Made by a program: the position numbers and the translations under genes. From the NCBI GenBank assembly GCA_029557915.1, contig JAKQHS010000178.1, forward strand, positions 51,516 through 115,515: 64,000 nucleotides of DNA, in the 5' to 3' direction. Source of the stretch: Bacteroidota bacterium (GTDB taxonomy: Bacteria; Bacteroidota; Bacteroidia; Chitinophagales; Saprospiraceae). A model generated the notes under the pieces. The model saw only the letters and a list, made by a program, of their open reading frames with translations, ran no database searches and had not been told where the DNA came from. Positions 27,461-34,003 of this stretch are shown here, in pieces. Each line of letters starts with the position of its first letter. Position 1 is the stretch's first letter.

Positions 27461-29238
27461 GGAGTCCCTGCTTTAGCGGTGTTGTACAAGAATCGCTGCA
27501 TATCCCAGGCAGCAGTCGGGCATCGTTCGGCGCATAAACCGCAATGGAGGCAAACGTTTTCATCTTTGACCATTACCCTTTTGGTGGCCAGGGGGGAGGA
27601 AACGTAAAGATCCTGGCTCAATAGCTGCGCGGGTGCGTTGAGGCGGCCCCGGAGATCCTCTTCCTCGCCGTTGTGGGTAAAGGTGATGCAGGAGGTAGGG
27701 CAGATGTCGGCACAGGCGTCGCATTCAATGCAGCGTTCAGCAGTAAAGACCGTCTGGACGTCGCAATTGAGGCATCGCTGGGCTTCCTTGAAAGCAAGCA
27801 GGTCATCAAACCCCAGTTCGACTTCCTTCTTCCTGTTGGTAAGGGTTTCCGATTTACTGGCGTGAGGCACTTTGTACCTGAGGTCGGTGACTACGGTGCT
27901 GTCATAGCTCCATTCATGAATACCCATTTTCTGGGTAACCAGGTTGGTCAGGGGATCCGGCCGGTTGTAAAGGTCCTCTCCATTGCAGAAAAGATCGATG
28001 GACACGGCCGCCTGGTGGCCCTGGGCCACCGCCGTGATCACATTCTTAGGACCGAAGGCCGCGTCGCCGCCGAAAAATACCCGGGGAAGGGTGGAGCCAA
28101 AAGTGATTTTGTCCACCAGGGGCATTCCCCATTTATCGAATTCAAGCCCAAGATCCTTTTCGATCCAGGGAAAAGCATTTTCCTGGCCTATGGCAATGAT
28201 GACGTCATCGGCCTCAAAAAATATATCCGGTTCGCCGGTGGGTACCAGGGAGCGTTTCCCTTGGTCATCATATTGGGCAGCCACCTTCTCAAACAGCATT
28301 CCCCTGAGCTTGCCGTTTTCATGGACAAAGGCTTTTGGGTTATGGAGATTGAAAAAAGGAATGTCTTCGTGTTGGGCGTCTTCAATTTCCCAGGGTGAGG
28401 CTTTCATCTCATCAAACGGACTCCGCACCACCACTTTTACGTCGGTGCCGCCCAGGCGGCGTGAAGTCCTGCAACAATCCATGGCCGTGTTGCCCCCGCC
28501 CAGGACCAGGACTTTTTTGCCGATCTTATCCACATGGTTAAACGCCACATTGGCCAGCCATTCAATGCCAATGTGAATATTGGCCTGAATTTCCTTTCGT
28601 CCGGGGAGCCCGGACAGGTCTTTGCCCCGCGGGGCCCCGGTACCGACAAATACCGCATCGTAACCGGACTCCAGCAGGTCTTTGAGACTGTGTACATAGG
28701 TTTTGAAATGCGTGGATATGCCTCCAATGCCCAGGACATATCCCACCTCTTCATTCAACACCTCCTCCGGGAGGCGGAAGGCCGGGATTTGAGACCGCAT
28801 CATGCCTCCGCCCAGGGGCTGTTCATCATAGAGGTCGATTTCATATCCGAGGGGGGCCAGGTCACGGGCTACCGTCAGGGAAGCGGGGCCTGCGCCCACA
28901 AGAGCAATTCGTTTACCATTGCCGGTTTCCGGTGCCGAGGGCATCCTGGAGACCACTTCACCTTTAAAATCCGCAGCGACGCGTTTGAGACGGCATATGG
29001 CCACGGGCTCTTTTTCCACCCGGCCGCGGCGGCAGGCAGGCTCACAGGGCCGGTCACAGGTCCTTCCGAGGATCCCCGGGAAGACATTGGATTCCCAGTT
29101 GACCATATAGGCGTCGCTGTATCGTTCAGCGGCTATAAGTCGGATATATTCAGGTACCGGGGTATGGGCAGGACAGGCGTATTGACAGTCGACTACTTTA
29201 TGAAAGTACTCTGGGTCTTTAATATTTGTCGGTTCCAA
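27448..29238 (-). CDS. GltD-like FAD/NAD(P) oxidoreductase with C-terminal 8Fe ferredoxin domain
   Basis: Protein of about 596 residues from a TTG at 29236-29238 (EPTNIKDPEYFHKVVDC); an ATG at 29406 would add a 56-residue extension lacking family character. The N-terminal Fe-S domain has CQYACP and CDRPCEPACRRG. The flavin domain has VGAGPASL, and the NAD(P) domain has LGGGNTAMD. The C-terminus carries two 4Fe-4S clusters (CIECDACADICP, CLHCGLCAERCP). Overlap with korA suggests it passes electrons between reduced ferredoxin from KorAB and NAD(P)H. That role is inferred. Confidence 0.88.
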   Translation of the reverse strand: MEPTNIKDPEYFHKVVDCQYACPAHTPVPEYIRLIAAERYSDAYMVNWESNVFPGILGRTCDRPCEPACRRGRVEKEPVAICRLKRVAADFKGEVVSRMPSAPETGNGKRIALVGAGPASLTVARDLAPLGYEIDLYDEQPLGGGMMRSQIPAFRLPEEVLNEEVGYVLGIGGISTHFKTYVHSLKDLLESGYDAVFVGTGAPRGKDLSGLPGRKEIQANIHIGIEWLANVAFNHVDKIGKKVLVLGGGNTAMDCCRTSRRLGGTDVKVVVRSPFDEMKASPWEIEDAQHEDIPFFNLHNPKAFVHENGKLRGMLFEKVAAQYDDQGKRSLVPTGEPDIFFEADDVIIAIGQENAFPWIEKDLGLEFDKWGMPLVDKITFGSTLPRVFFGGDAAFGPKNVITAVAQGHQAAVSIDLFCNGEDLYNRPDPLTNLVTQKMGIHEWSYDSTVVTDLRYKVPHASKSETLTNRKKEVELGFDDLLAFKEAQRCLNCDVQTVFTAERCIECDACADICPTSCITFTHNGEEEDLRGRLNAPAQLLSQDLYVSSPLATKRVMVKDENVCLHCGLCAERCPTAAWDMQRFLYNTAKAGTPCHV

Positions 29239-29389
29239 ACAATTTATCTTAAAAATTTTGGGACGAAAATTACGGTTTTTAAGCGATTTACTGTGGTGAA
29301 AAAAAATTGCCGCCGGGGTTCCGACGACAATCTTTCTGTTCACTCCTGCCGGCATTTCCTGCCGGCAAGTCAAGGCCTGGTAAACAACA

Positions 29390-29417
29390 GGAGAGACCGT
29401 AATCATGTGGTCTCTCC
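29390..29417 (-). terminator. Hairpin downstream of the peroxiredoxin gene
   Basis: Perfect 9-bp inverted repeat GGAGAGACC/GGTCTCTCC with a 10-base loop, starting 26 bases after the peroxiredoxin stop on the minus strand. The sequence after it is only moderately T-rich. A second hairpin of two TGCCGGCA copies lies at 29347-29367. Together they probably end the cysM-to-peroxiredoxin transcript. Confidence 0.45.
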
Positions 29418-29442
29418 CGAAGTCGGTCCACCGCGGGGGTGT

Positions 29443-30078
29443 TTAAAGGTTGGGTTGAGGGGTATAGCGGAGATAGGGTTTGATTTTCCGGAACCCTTTG
29501 GGAAATCTCTTTTCCGCATCGGCATCGGATATGGATGGAAGGATGATCACATCCTCCCCGTTTTTCCAGTTGACGGGGGTGGCCACCCCGCTGTTAGCGG
29601 TTAGTTGCAGGGAGTCGATGACCCGGAGGATTTCATCAAAGTTTCTGCCGGTGGATGGCGGATAGGTGATGGATAATTTCAGTTTCTTATCCGGTCCGAT
29701 GATAAATACGCTGCGCACCGTGGTCTTTTCAGCGGCCCCGGGATGGATCATATCATACAGCTCAGCCACGTGGCGGTTTTCATCGGCGATGAGGGGATAA
29801 TTGACCTTGGTCACCTGGGTCTCTTCAATGTCGTGGATCCAGGTGGTATGGGAAGCCAGCGGGTCGACGCTCAGGGCAAGGATTTTTACATTGCGATTGT
29901 CAAATTCGGGCTTCAATTTGGACATGTATCCCAGTTCGGTAGTGCAGACGGGGGTGAAGTCTGCGGGATGGGAAAACAGGACCGCCCAGCTGTTGCCGAG
30001 CCAGTCAAAAAAGTCAATTTCTCCCTGGGAGGTTTGAGCTTTAAAATTCGGGACGAGGTCCCCAAGTCTAAGTGCCAT
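29443..30078 (-). CDS. 1-Cys peroxiredoxin (Prx6 type)
   Basis: Thiol peroxidase of 211 residues. The active-site motif PVCTTE (Cys45) and the long C-terminal domain (KRFPKGFRKIKPYLRYT) place it in the Prx6/1-Cys group. It reduces hydrogen peroxide or organic peroxides. It lies 83 bases after moeZ in the same direction with no clear terminator between, so it may be the last gene of the cysteine operon. Confidence 0.93.
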   Translation of the reverse strand: MALRLGDLVPNFKAQTSQGEIDFFDWLGNSWAVLFSHPADFTPVCTTELGYMSKLKPEFDNRNVKILALSVDPLASHTTWIHDIEETQVTKVNYPLIADENRHVAELYDMIHPGAAEKTTVRSVFIIGPDKKLKLSITYPPSTGRNFDEILRVIDSLQLTANSGVATPVNWKNGEDVIILPSISDADAEKRFPKGFRKIKPYLRYTPQPNL

Positions 30079-30161
30079 AGTTTTTTGAAATTAAATAATT
30101 AAGGAATTAAAGAATTAATAAAATGAATAATTAAGGGGTTGTCATGGTCATTGTTGGAATA

Positions 30162-31340
30162 TTAGTAGGTGGGCATGGACTGGTCAATTTCTTTGGCCCA
30201 GGCCAGGATGCCCCCTTCCAGATTATACAGGTTGTCAAATCCGTATTTTTCCTGCAGCATTTCAATGACATCGGCGCTTCTTTTGCCGCTGCGGCAATGC
30301 ACGATCACCTGCTTGTCTTTCGAAATTTTCTGCACGTGGCTGGTGACTTCGCTTTTGGGCATGAGTTCGCCGTGGATATTTGCGATTTCATATTCATACG
30401 CTTCACGGACATCCACGATCTGGATATTGGCATTCCGGTCGATCAACTCCTGGAGTTGTTTGACATTGATGGACTTGACGGGCAGTTTTTCGGCCTGGTC
30501 GGTAGGTTTTTCAAAGCCGCAGAACTGCTGATAGTCAATGAGACCGGTCTGGCTGGGATTTTCGCCATTGAGGGGATTGTCCTTGCGCCTTTTTATTTTG
30601 AGGGTACGGGTTTCAAACGTTGCGGCATCAAACAAAAACAACCTTCCGCTAAGAGGTTCCCCAACCCCGGACAGGACTTTGATCACCTCACTGGCCTGGA
30701 TGCTTCCCAGGATTCCGGGCAGGACGCCCAATACTCCGCCCTCCGCACAACTGGGTACGAGTCCCGGGGGTGGCGGGGTCGGAAAGAGGTCCCTGTAATT
30801 GGGGCCCAGCTCCCCGGCTTTATTTTTATAATTAAAAACGGTGGCCTGCCCTTCGAACCGGTAGATGGAGGCATAGACATTGACCTTTCCCAGGAGTACG
30901 CAGGCATCATTGACGAGATAACGGGTTGGAAAATTGTCGGTTCCGTCCGCCACGACATCGTAATCCCGTATGATGTCCAGGGCATTGTCGCTGGTCAGCG
31001 CGGTCTGGTGGGGAATGATTTTGATAAAGGGGTTTAGGGCTTCCAGTCTTTTTTTCGCGGCGATCACTTTGGGGATCCCGAGATCATCCCTCGTAAAGAG
31101 CACCTGTCTCTGCAGGTTGCTGTCATCGACTACATCAAAATCAACCAGGCCAATGGTCCCAACGCCCGCAGCAGCAAGGTACAGGAGGAGGGGAGCCCCG
31201 AGGCCACCGGTGCCCACGACCAGGACTTTGGCCTGTTTCAGTTTTTTCTGGCCTTCGATATTAAATTCCGGAAGGATGAGATGCCGGCTGTACCGGGCCA
31301 GTTCTTCCGGTGAAAATTTTATTTCTCCGTTCACGGTCAT
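30162..31340 (-). CDS. moeZ: MoeZ-type sulfur-carrier adenylyltransferase with rhodanese domain
   Basis: Protein of 392 residues. An E1-like/MoeB domain with ATP loop GTGGLG at 43-48 and Cys198 in VPSCAEGG is joined to a C-terminal rhodanese domain whose active loop is CRSGKRS (Cys349). Enzymes of this type adenylate the C-terminal Gly of a ubiquitin-like carrier and then load sulfur as thiocarboxylate. The adjacent cysO-like gene (28 bases upstream) supplies the likely carrier. The same gene content is known for the Mycobacterium CysO pathway. Confidence 0.92.
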   Translation of the reverse strand: MTVNGEIKFSPEELARYSRHLILPEFNIEGQKKLKQAKVLVVGTGGLGAPLLLYLAAAGVGTIGLVDFDVVDDSNLQRQVLFTRDDLGIPKVIAAKKRLEALNPFIKIIPHQTALTSDNALDIIRDYDVVADGTDNFPTRYLVNDACVLLGKVNVYASIYRFEGQATVFNYKNKAGELGPNYRDLFPTPPPPGLVPSCAEGGVLGVLPGILGSIQASEVIKVLSGVGEPLSGRLFLFDAATFETRTLKIKRRKDNPLNGENPSQTGLIDYQQFCGFEKPTDQAEKLPVKSINVKQLQELIDRNANIQIVDVREAYEYEIANIHGELMPKSEVTSHVQKISKDKQVIVHCRSGKRSADVIEMLQEKYGFDNLYNLEGGILAWAKEIDQSMPTY

Positions 31341-31368
31341 TTATTATTGATTTTTAAAAGGTTCGCAA

Positions 31369-31644
31369 TCAGAGGCCGCCGGCGATGGCCGGAATGATGC
31401 TGATGGTATCGCCCGGGTTGACCCGGGTCTCCTGTCCTTCCAGGTCCTCAATATCGTTTTCCCCGATAAAAATCCGGACAAAGCCCCTCAGTTTCTGATC
31501 TTCATTAAAGAGGTGTTTGTCCAGGTCGGGAAATTGTTGGGTGAGGTCGCGGATGGATTCCAGGACGGTGCCTTCCTGGACGGCTACCGCGGCCTGGTTT
31601 GAAGTGAATTTTCGCAAGGGGGTAGGGATGATGATTTTTGCCAT
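31369..31644 (-). CDS. cysO: Ubiquitin-like sulfur carrier protein, CysO/MoaD family
   Basis: Protein of 91 residues with the MoaD beta-grasp fold. It ends ISIIPAIAGGL, close to the ILPAVAGG end of Mycobacterium tuberculosis CysO but with one extra Leu after the Gly-Gly. The extra residue would have to be removed before adenylation, and the neighbouring JAMM protease is a natural candidate. It follows that gene by 6 bases and precedes moeZ. Confidence 0.9.
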   Translation of the reverse strand: MAKIIIPTPLRKFTSNQAAVAVQEGTVLESIRDLTQQFPDLDKHLFNEDQKLRGFVRIFIGENDIEDLEGQETRVNPGDTISIIPAIAGGL

Positions 31645-31650
31645 ATGAGT

Positions 31651-32088
31651 TTAATTATTTGAATGGTAGTTGATTTTTAGAGTTTCTTCCTGGAATACCC
31701 GTTGTTCGGAAAGCCTCCAGGACCGGGTATCGAGGGCCTGTCCCTGGTGGACGCTGGTGATGAAATAAGACAACTCCGGAAGGGCGTCCTCGAGGTCGCG
31801 TGCGGAAGGCCTTGGGGGATGGTCCGGATGGGAATGGAAGACCCCCACCAGCAGTTTGTTGTTTTCCAGGGCATAACGTTCAGCGCGCATAAATTCCAGG
31901 GGAGGGATGGTGTAATGCACTTTGTGGTTTTCATTGCTGTTGTTGACTACCTCACGGACCTCCTCTGCACGCAACGGTTGACCGGCTTCGCCAAATATAA
32001 ATCCGCAGCATTCATAGGGGTAGGTCTTTTCCGCGATATCGTGGATGGCCTTCAGTACCGATGGTTTGATCTCAATGTCCATGATCAT
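31651..32088 (-). CDS. mec: JAMM/MPN+ zinc protease, Mec+ type
   Basis: Protein of 145 residues with a complete JAMM site: Glu26 (YECCGF), His85-Ser-His87-Pro, Ser95 and Asp98 in HSHPDHPPRPSARD. In the mycobacterial pathway Mec+ cleaves cysteine from the CysO-cysteine adduct. The ATG overlaps the cysM stop as ATGA. MIMD offers two possible starts; the first is used because of that overlap. Confidence 0.92.
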   Translation of the reverse strand: MIMDIEIKPSVLKAIHDIAEKTYPYECCGFIFGEAGQPLRAEEVREVVNNSNENHKVHYTIPPLEFMRAERYALENNKLLVGVFHSHPDHPPRPSARDLEDALPELSYFITSVHQGQALDTRSWRLSEQRVFQEETLKINYHSNN

Positions 32089-33011
32089 TTATAGACTTCC
32101 TGGTATTTGGATGCGTCGTCGGCAAACAGGGTGACAATGGTTCCTTCTTCCATGGTCTTTGCGACCTGCAGGGCCCCGGTCAGATTGGCTGCGGCGGAAG
32201 GGCTGATGAGCAGGCCTTCTTTTTTGGCCACCTCATCGATCAGTTTAAAGGCATCATAGGATGAAACCTGCAGGATCTGGTCTGGCGTGCCGGGATCGTA
32301 GATTCCGGGGACTTCCGCGGTTTCCAGGTGTTTCCAGCCTTCCAGGCCGTGAAGCGGCCCATCGGGTTGAAGGGCGATACACCGGATGGCCGGGTTATAG
32401 GTCTTTAGCCTTTTGCTGGTCCCGGTAAAGGAGCCGGTGGTCCCGAGGCCAGCCACAAAATGGGTGATATAGCCGGAAGACTGGCGCCAGATTTCAGGGG
32501 CTGTGCTGTGGTAATGGGCCTTCCAGTTGTTTTCATTGTTGTATTGATCACAATAAAAATAGGGTTGATCCATTTTGGCATAGATTGCAAGGGCAAGCTG
32601 CCTGGATTCGTCGGTCCCTCCGTAGGGAGAACTGAGGACTAGTTCCGCGCCCAGTTTTTTCAGAATTTGCTGTCGCATCCTGGAGGCGTTTTCCGGCATG
32701 ACGAGTTTGATTTTCAGGCCCAGGCTGGCGGCGAGGGTGGCCAGTGCAATCCCGGTATTGCCGCTGGTTGCATCCAGGATGGTATGATGGGGCTGAAGCT
32801 CCCCGGTATGAATGGCTTGCCTGAGCATATTATACGCGGGGCGGCTTTTTACGCTGCCCCCAAACTGCTGCCATTCCAGTTTGGCGAAAATTTTCACCTT
32901 TTCGGTGGAAAAATGATGAAGGGGGAAAAGCGGGGTGCCGCCCACCCATCTTCCCAGGGATTCCACCGATTTCACCAGGTCCGTATTGCTCCAGGTAATG
33001 GTCTCGTTCAT
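32085..33011 (-). CDS. cysM: PLP-dependent cysteine synthase, CysM type
   Basis: Fold-type II PLP enzyme of 308 residues. The Schiff-base lysine is Lys55 in GGSVKSRPA, the substrate loop is SGNTG at 83-87, and the phosphate-binding loop is GLGTTG at 188-193. Linkage to a JAMM protease, CysO and MoeZ suggests that the sulfur donor is thiocarboxylated CysO and the acceptor O-phosphoserine, as in M. tuberculosis CysM; use of free sulfide is not excluded. It is the first gene of the operon, and its ATG is 14 bases after the second of two attenuator hairpins. Confidence 0.92.
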   Translation of the reverse strand: MNETITWSNTDLVKSVESLGRWVGGTPLFPLHHFSTEKVKIFAKLEWQQFGGSVKSRPAYNMLRQAIHTGELQPHHTILDATSGNTGIALATLAASLGLKIKLVMPENASRMRQQILKKLGAELVLSSPYGGTDESRQLALAIYAKMDQPYFYCDQYNNENNWKAHYHSTAPEIWRQSSGYITHFVAGLGTTGSFTGTSKRLKTYNPAIRCIALQPDGPLHGLEGWKHLETAEVPGIYDPGTPDQILQVSSYDAFKLIDEVAKKEGLLISPSAAANLTGALQVAKTMEEGTIVTLFADDASKYQEVYK

Positions 33012-33025
33012 ATCCGTTTTATAAA

Positions 33026-33065
33026 TCAGAAAGCCTTCCGGGTTTTATCTCGAAAGGCTTTCTGA
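33026..33065 (-). terminator. Attenuator hairpin 2 before cysM
   Basis: Minus-strand stem TCAGAAAGCCTT/AAGGCTTTCTGA, 12 bp with a 16-base loop, followed by TTTAT. Its first arm and loop contain CCTTTCGA (complement of 33050-33057). This is exactly complementary to TCGAAAGG (33101-33108) just after the Cys codons of leader 2, giving a competing 8-bp antiterminator. Confidence 0.75.
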
Positions 33066-33081
33066 ATGATTCTGAAATTAT

Positions 33082-33195
33082 TTATTGCATCATTAGATGA
33101 CCTTTCGAAAACAACCCTTTACAACAACAATACGCACAGGTACAAGCCGGTCCGGCTGCCTCATTTGTGGTATTTGTTTTGTAATAAATGGTCAT
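33082..33195 (-). CDS. Cys-rich leader peptide 2 (37 aa)
   Basis: Short frame of 37 codons, ATG to TAA, with Cys at positions 18, 20, 23, 24 and 25, all TGT codons. It lies between two terminator-like hairpins directly upstream of cysM. The window's proteins are otherwise poor in Cys, so five in eight residues is exceptional. The role proposed is a sensor of charged tRNA-Cys for transcription attenuation; a metal-binding mini-protein is the alternative. Confidence 0.75.
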   Translation of the reverse strand: MTIYYKTNTTNEAAGPACTCAYCCCKGLFSKGHLMMQ

Positions 33196-33213
33196 TTTCA
33201 AATCTGGTCTAAA

Positions 33214-33256
33214 ATCAAAAAGCCTTCGGGTTTTTCTGACCAGAAGGCTTTTTGAT
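33214..33256 (-). terminator. Attenuator hairpin 1
   Basis: Perfect 14-bp stem ATCAAAAAGCCTTC/GAAGGCTTTTTGAT with a 15-base loop; the second arm and what follows read GGCTTTTTGATTTTAG. It lies between the two leader frames. Its arm and loop can instead pair with the end of leader 1: CTTCT/AGAAG (33276-33280 with 33242-33246) and GTCAG/CTGAC (33283-33287 with 33236-33240), 10 bp in all. Confidence 0.78.
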
Positions 33257-33278
33257 ATTTTATTATATCCGTTAACTT

Positions 33279-33344
33279 CTATGTCAGATGAGGATGCCTA
33301 CAGCAACAACAACATGCACAACATATACCGATAACAGATTTCAT
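33279..33344 (-). CDS. Cys-rich leader peptide 1 (21 aa)
   Basis: Short frame of 21 codons, ATG to TAG, containing CCACCCCC at residues 8-15: seven Cys, six of them TGT. Its ATG lies 13 bases after the -7 box of a strong promoter, so it is the first thing translated on this transcript. The stop codon lies inside the segment that can pair with hairpin 1. A ribosome that reaches the stop would mask that segment, and one stalled at the Cys codons would leave it free. Confidence 0.8.
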   Translation of the reverse strand: MKSVIGICCACCCCCRHPHLT

Positions 33345-33357
33345 TGTTTCTTGTTCA

Positions 33358-33389
33358 CAAAAGTACAATTGCCGTGCCAGTTTTGCAAA
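33358..33389 (-). promoter_or_regulatory. Promoter of the cysM operon and its leaders
   Basis: Minus strand TTTG (33386-33389), 20 bases, then TACTTTTG (33358-33365): a near-ideal Bacteroidota promoter. Transcription should start around 33352, about 8 bases before leader 1. The rest of the spacer up to 33594 holds no gene I can support; a weak 8-bp inverted repeat lies at 33480-33504. Confidence 0.75.
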
Positions 33390-33594
33390 TCATCGTTTCT
33401 TTCATTCCGTTAATTGAGTGTTAAGAATCCGGCATTTCCATACCCCTGGCATTTGCCCGGAAAAAGAGAAAGGAGCATAATACTATTTTAGCAAAGAATA
33501 GTATAAATAAAAACTTAGAACGTGCGGAAGTGGTTGTCGTAATCGGCCTTGCCGGGAAAAAAGGTTCAGAGGGATTCCGGATCGCGGGTCCGGA

Positions 33595-33954
33595 TTACCA
33601 TTCCATCTGGTCACTTTTCGACTTGTCCTCGTCGTGGATCGAGTCGTCGTGGTTGTCGTGATTTTCATCGCGGTGGGCAAACTGGTCGTAGTCAAAATCC
33701 GGAAGGAGGTTGGTTTTTACATGATTGACCACATCCTGGAGGCCTTCTACAAAGCGGTTGAAATCTTCTTTGTACAGGAAAATCTGGTGGCGGATATAAC
33801 CATTGCCGTCAGACCGCCGGGTGCTTTCCGTAAGTGTGAGGTAATAATCATTGCCCCTTGTCTTCATTACATCGAAAAAATAAGTGCGTTTACGCCCGGC
33901 TTTCACCTTGTGGGAGTACACGCTTAAATTACGTTGGGTACCATCGTTTTCCAC
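33595..33954 (-). CDS. DUF3276 protein (PUR-alpha-like nucleic-acid-binding)
   Basis: Protein of 119 residues from a GTG at 33952-33954 (ENDGTQRN). An ATG at 34140 would overlap the upstream ABC gene by 137 bases and add sequence unlike the family. The domain KRTYFFDVMKTRGNDYYLTL and FLYKEDFNRFVEGL matches DUF3276, a single-repeat PUR-type domain that binds single-stranded nucleic acid in related proteins. The C-terminal tail is highly charged (Asp, His, Lys). It is downstream of the ABC exporter by 49 bases. Confidence 0.85.
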   Translation of the reverse strand: MENDGTQRNLSVYSHKVKAGRKRTYFFDVMKTRGNDYYLTLTESTRRSDGNGYIRHQIFLYKEDFNRFVEGLQDVVNHVKTNLLPDFDYDQFAHRDENHDNHDDSIHDEDKSKSDQMEW

Positions 33955-34003
33955 GGTAAGGTTAAGTTTTTGATTGGTACCAAATATACAATTTTGAAAC
34001 CAA

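Noticed and set aside
29239..29406. N-terminal extension of the GltD-like protein to an ATG at 29406
   Set aside because: The added 56 residues lack family character and span inverted repeats; the TTG at 29238 fits homologues.
27673..29604. Long plus-strand frames opposite the flavoprotein and peroxiredoxin genes
   Set aside because: Shadows of genes with complete Fe-S, flavin and peroxiredoxin motifs.
33012..33344. A metabolite riboswitch (SAM or similar) before cysM
   Set aside because: No conserved aptamer motif could be found, and the Cys-rich frames with alternative stems explain the region better.
33082..33344. Cys-rich frames as metallothionein-like proteins
   Set aside because: Possible, but the position between promoter, paired hairpins and cysM, plus the complementary segments, favours leader peptides.
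33480..33504. ATACTATT/AATAGTAT hairpin as a terminator
   Set aside because: Short, AT-only apart from one pair, with no T-run on either side.
33483..33695. Thr-rich 70-residue frame on the minus strand
   Set aside because: It is the shifted reading of the charged tail of the DUF3276 gene and its 3' flank; composition is that of a shadow frame.
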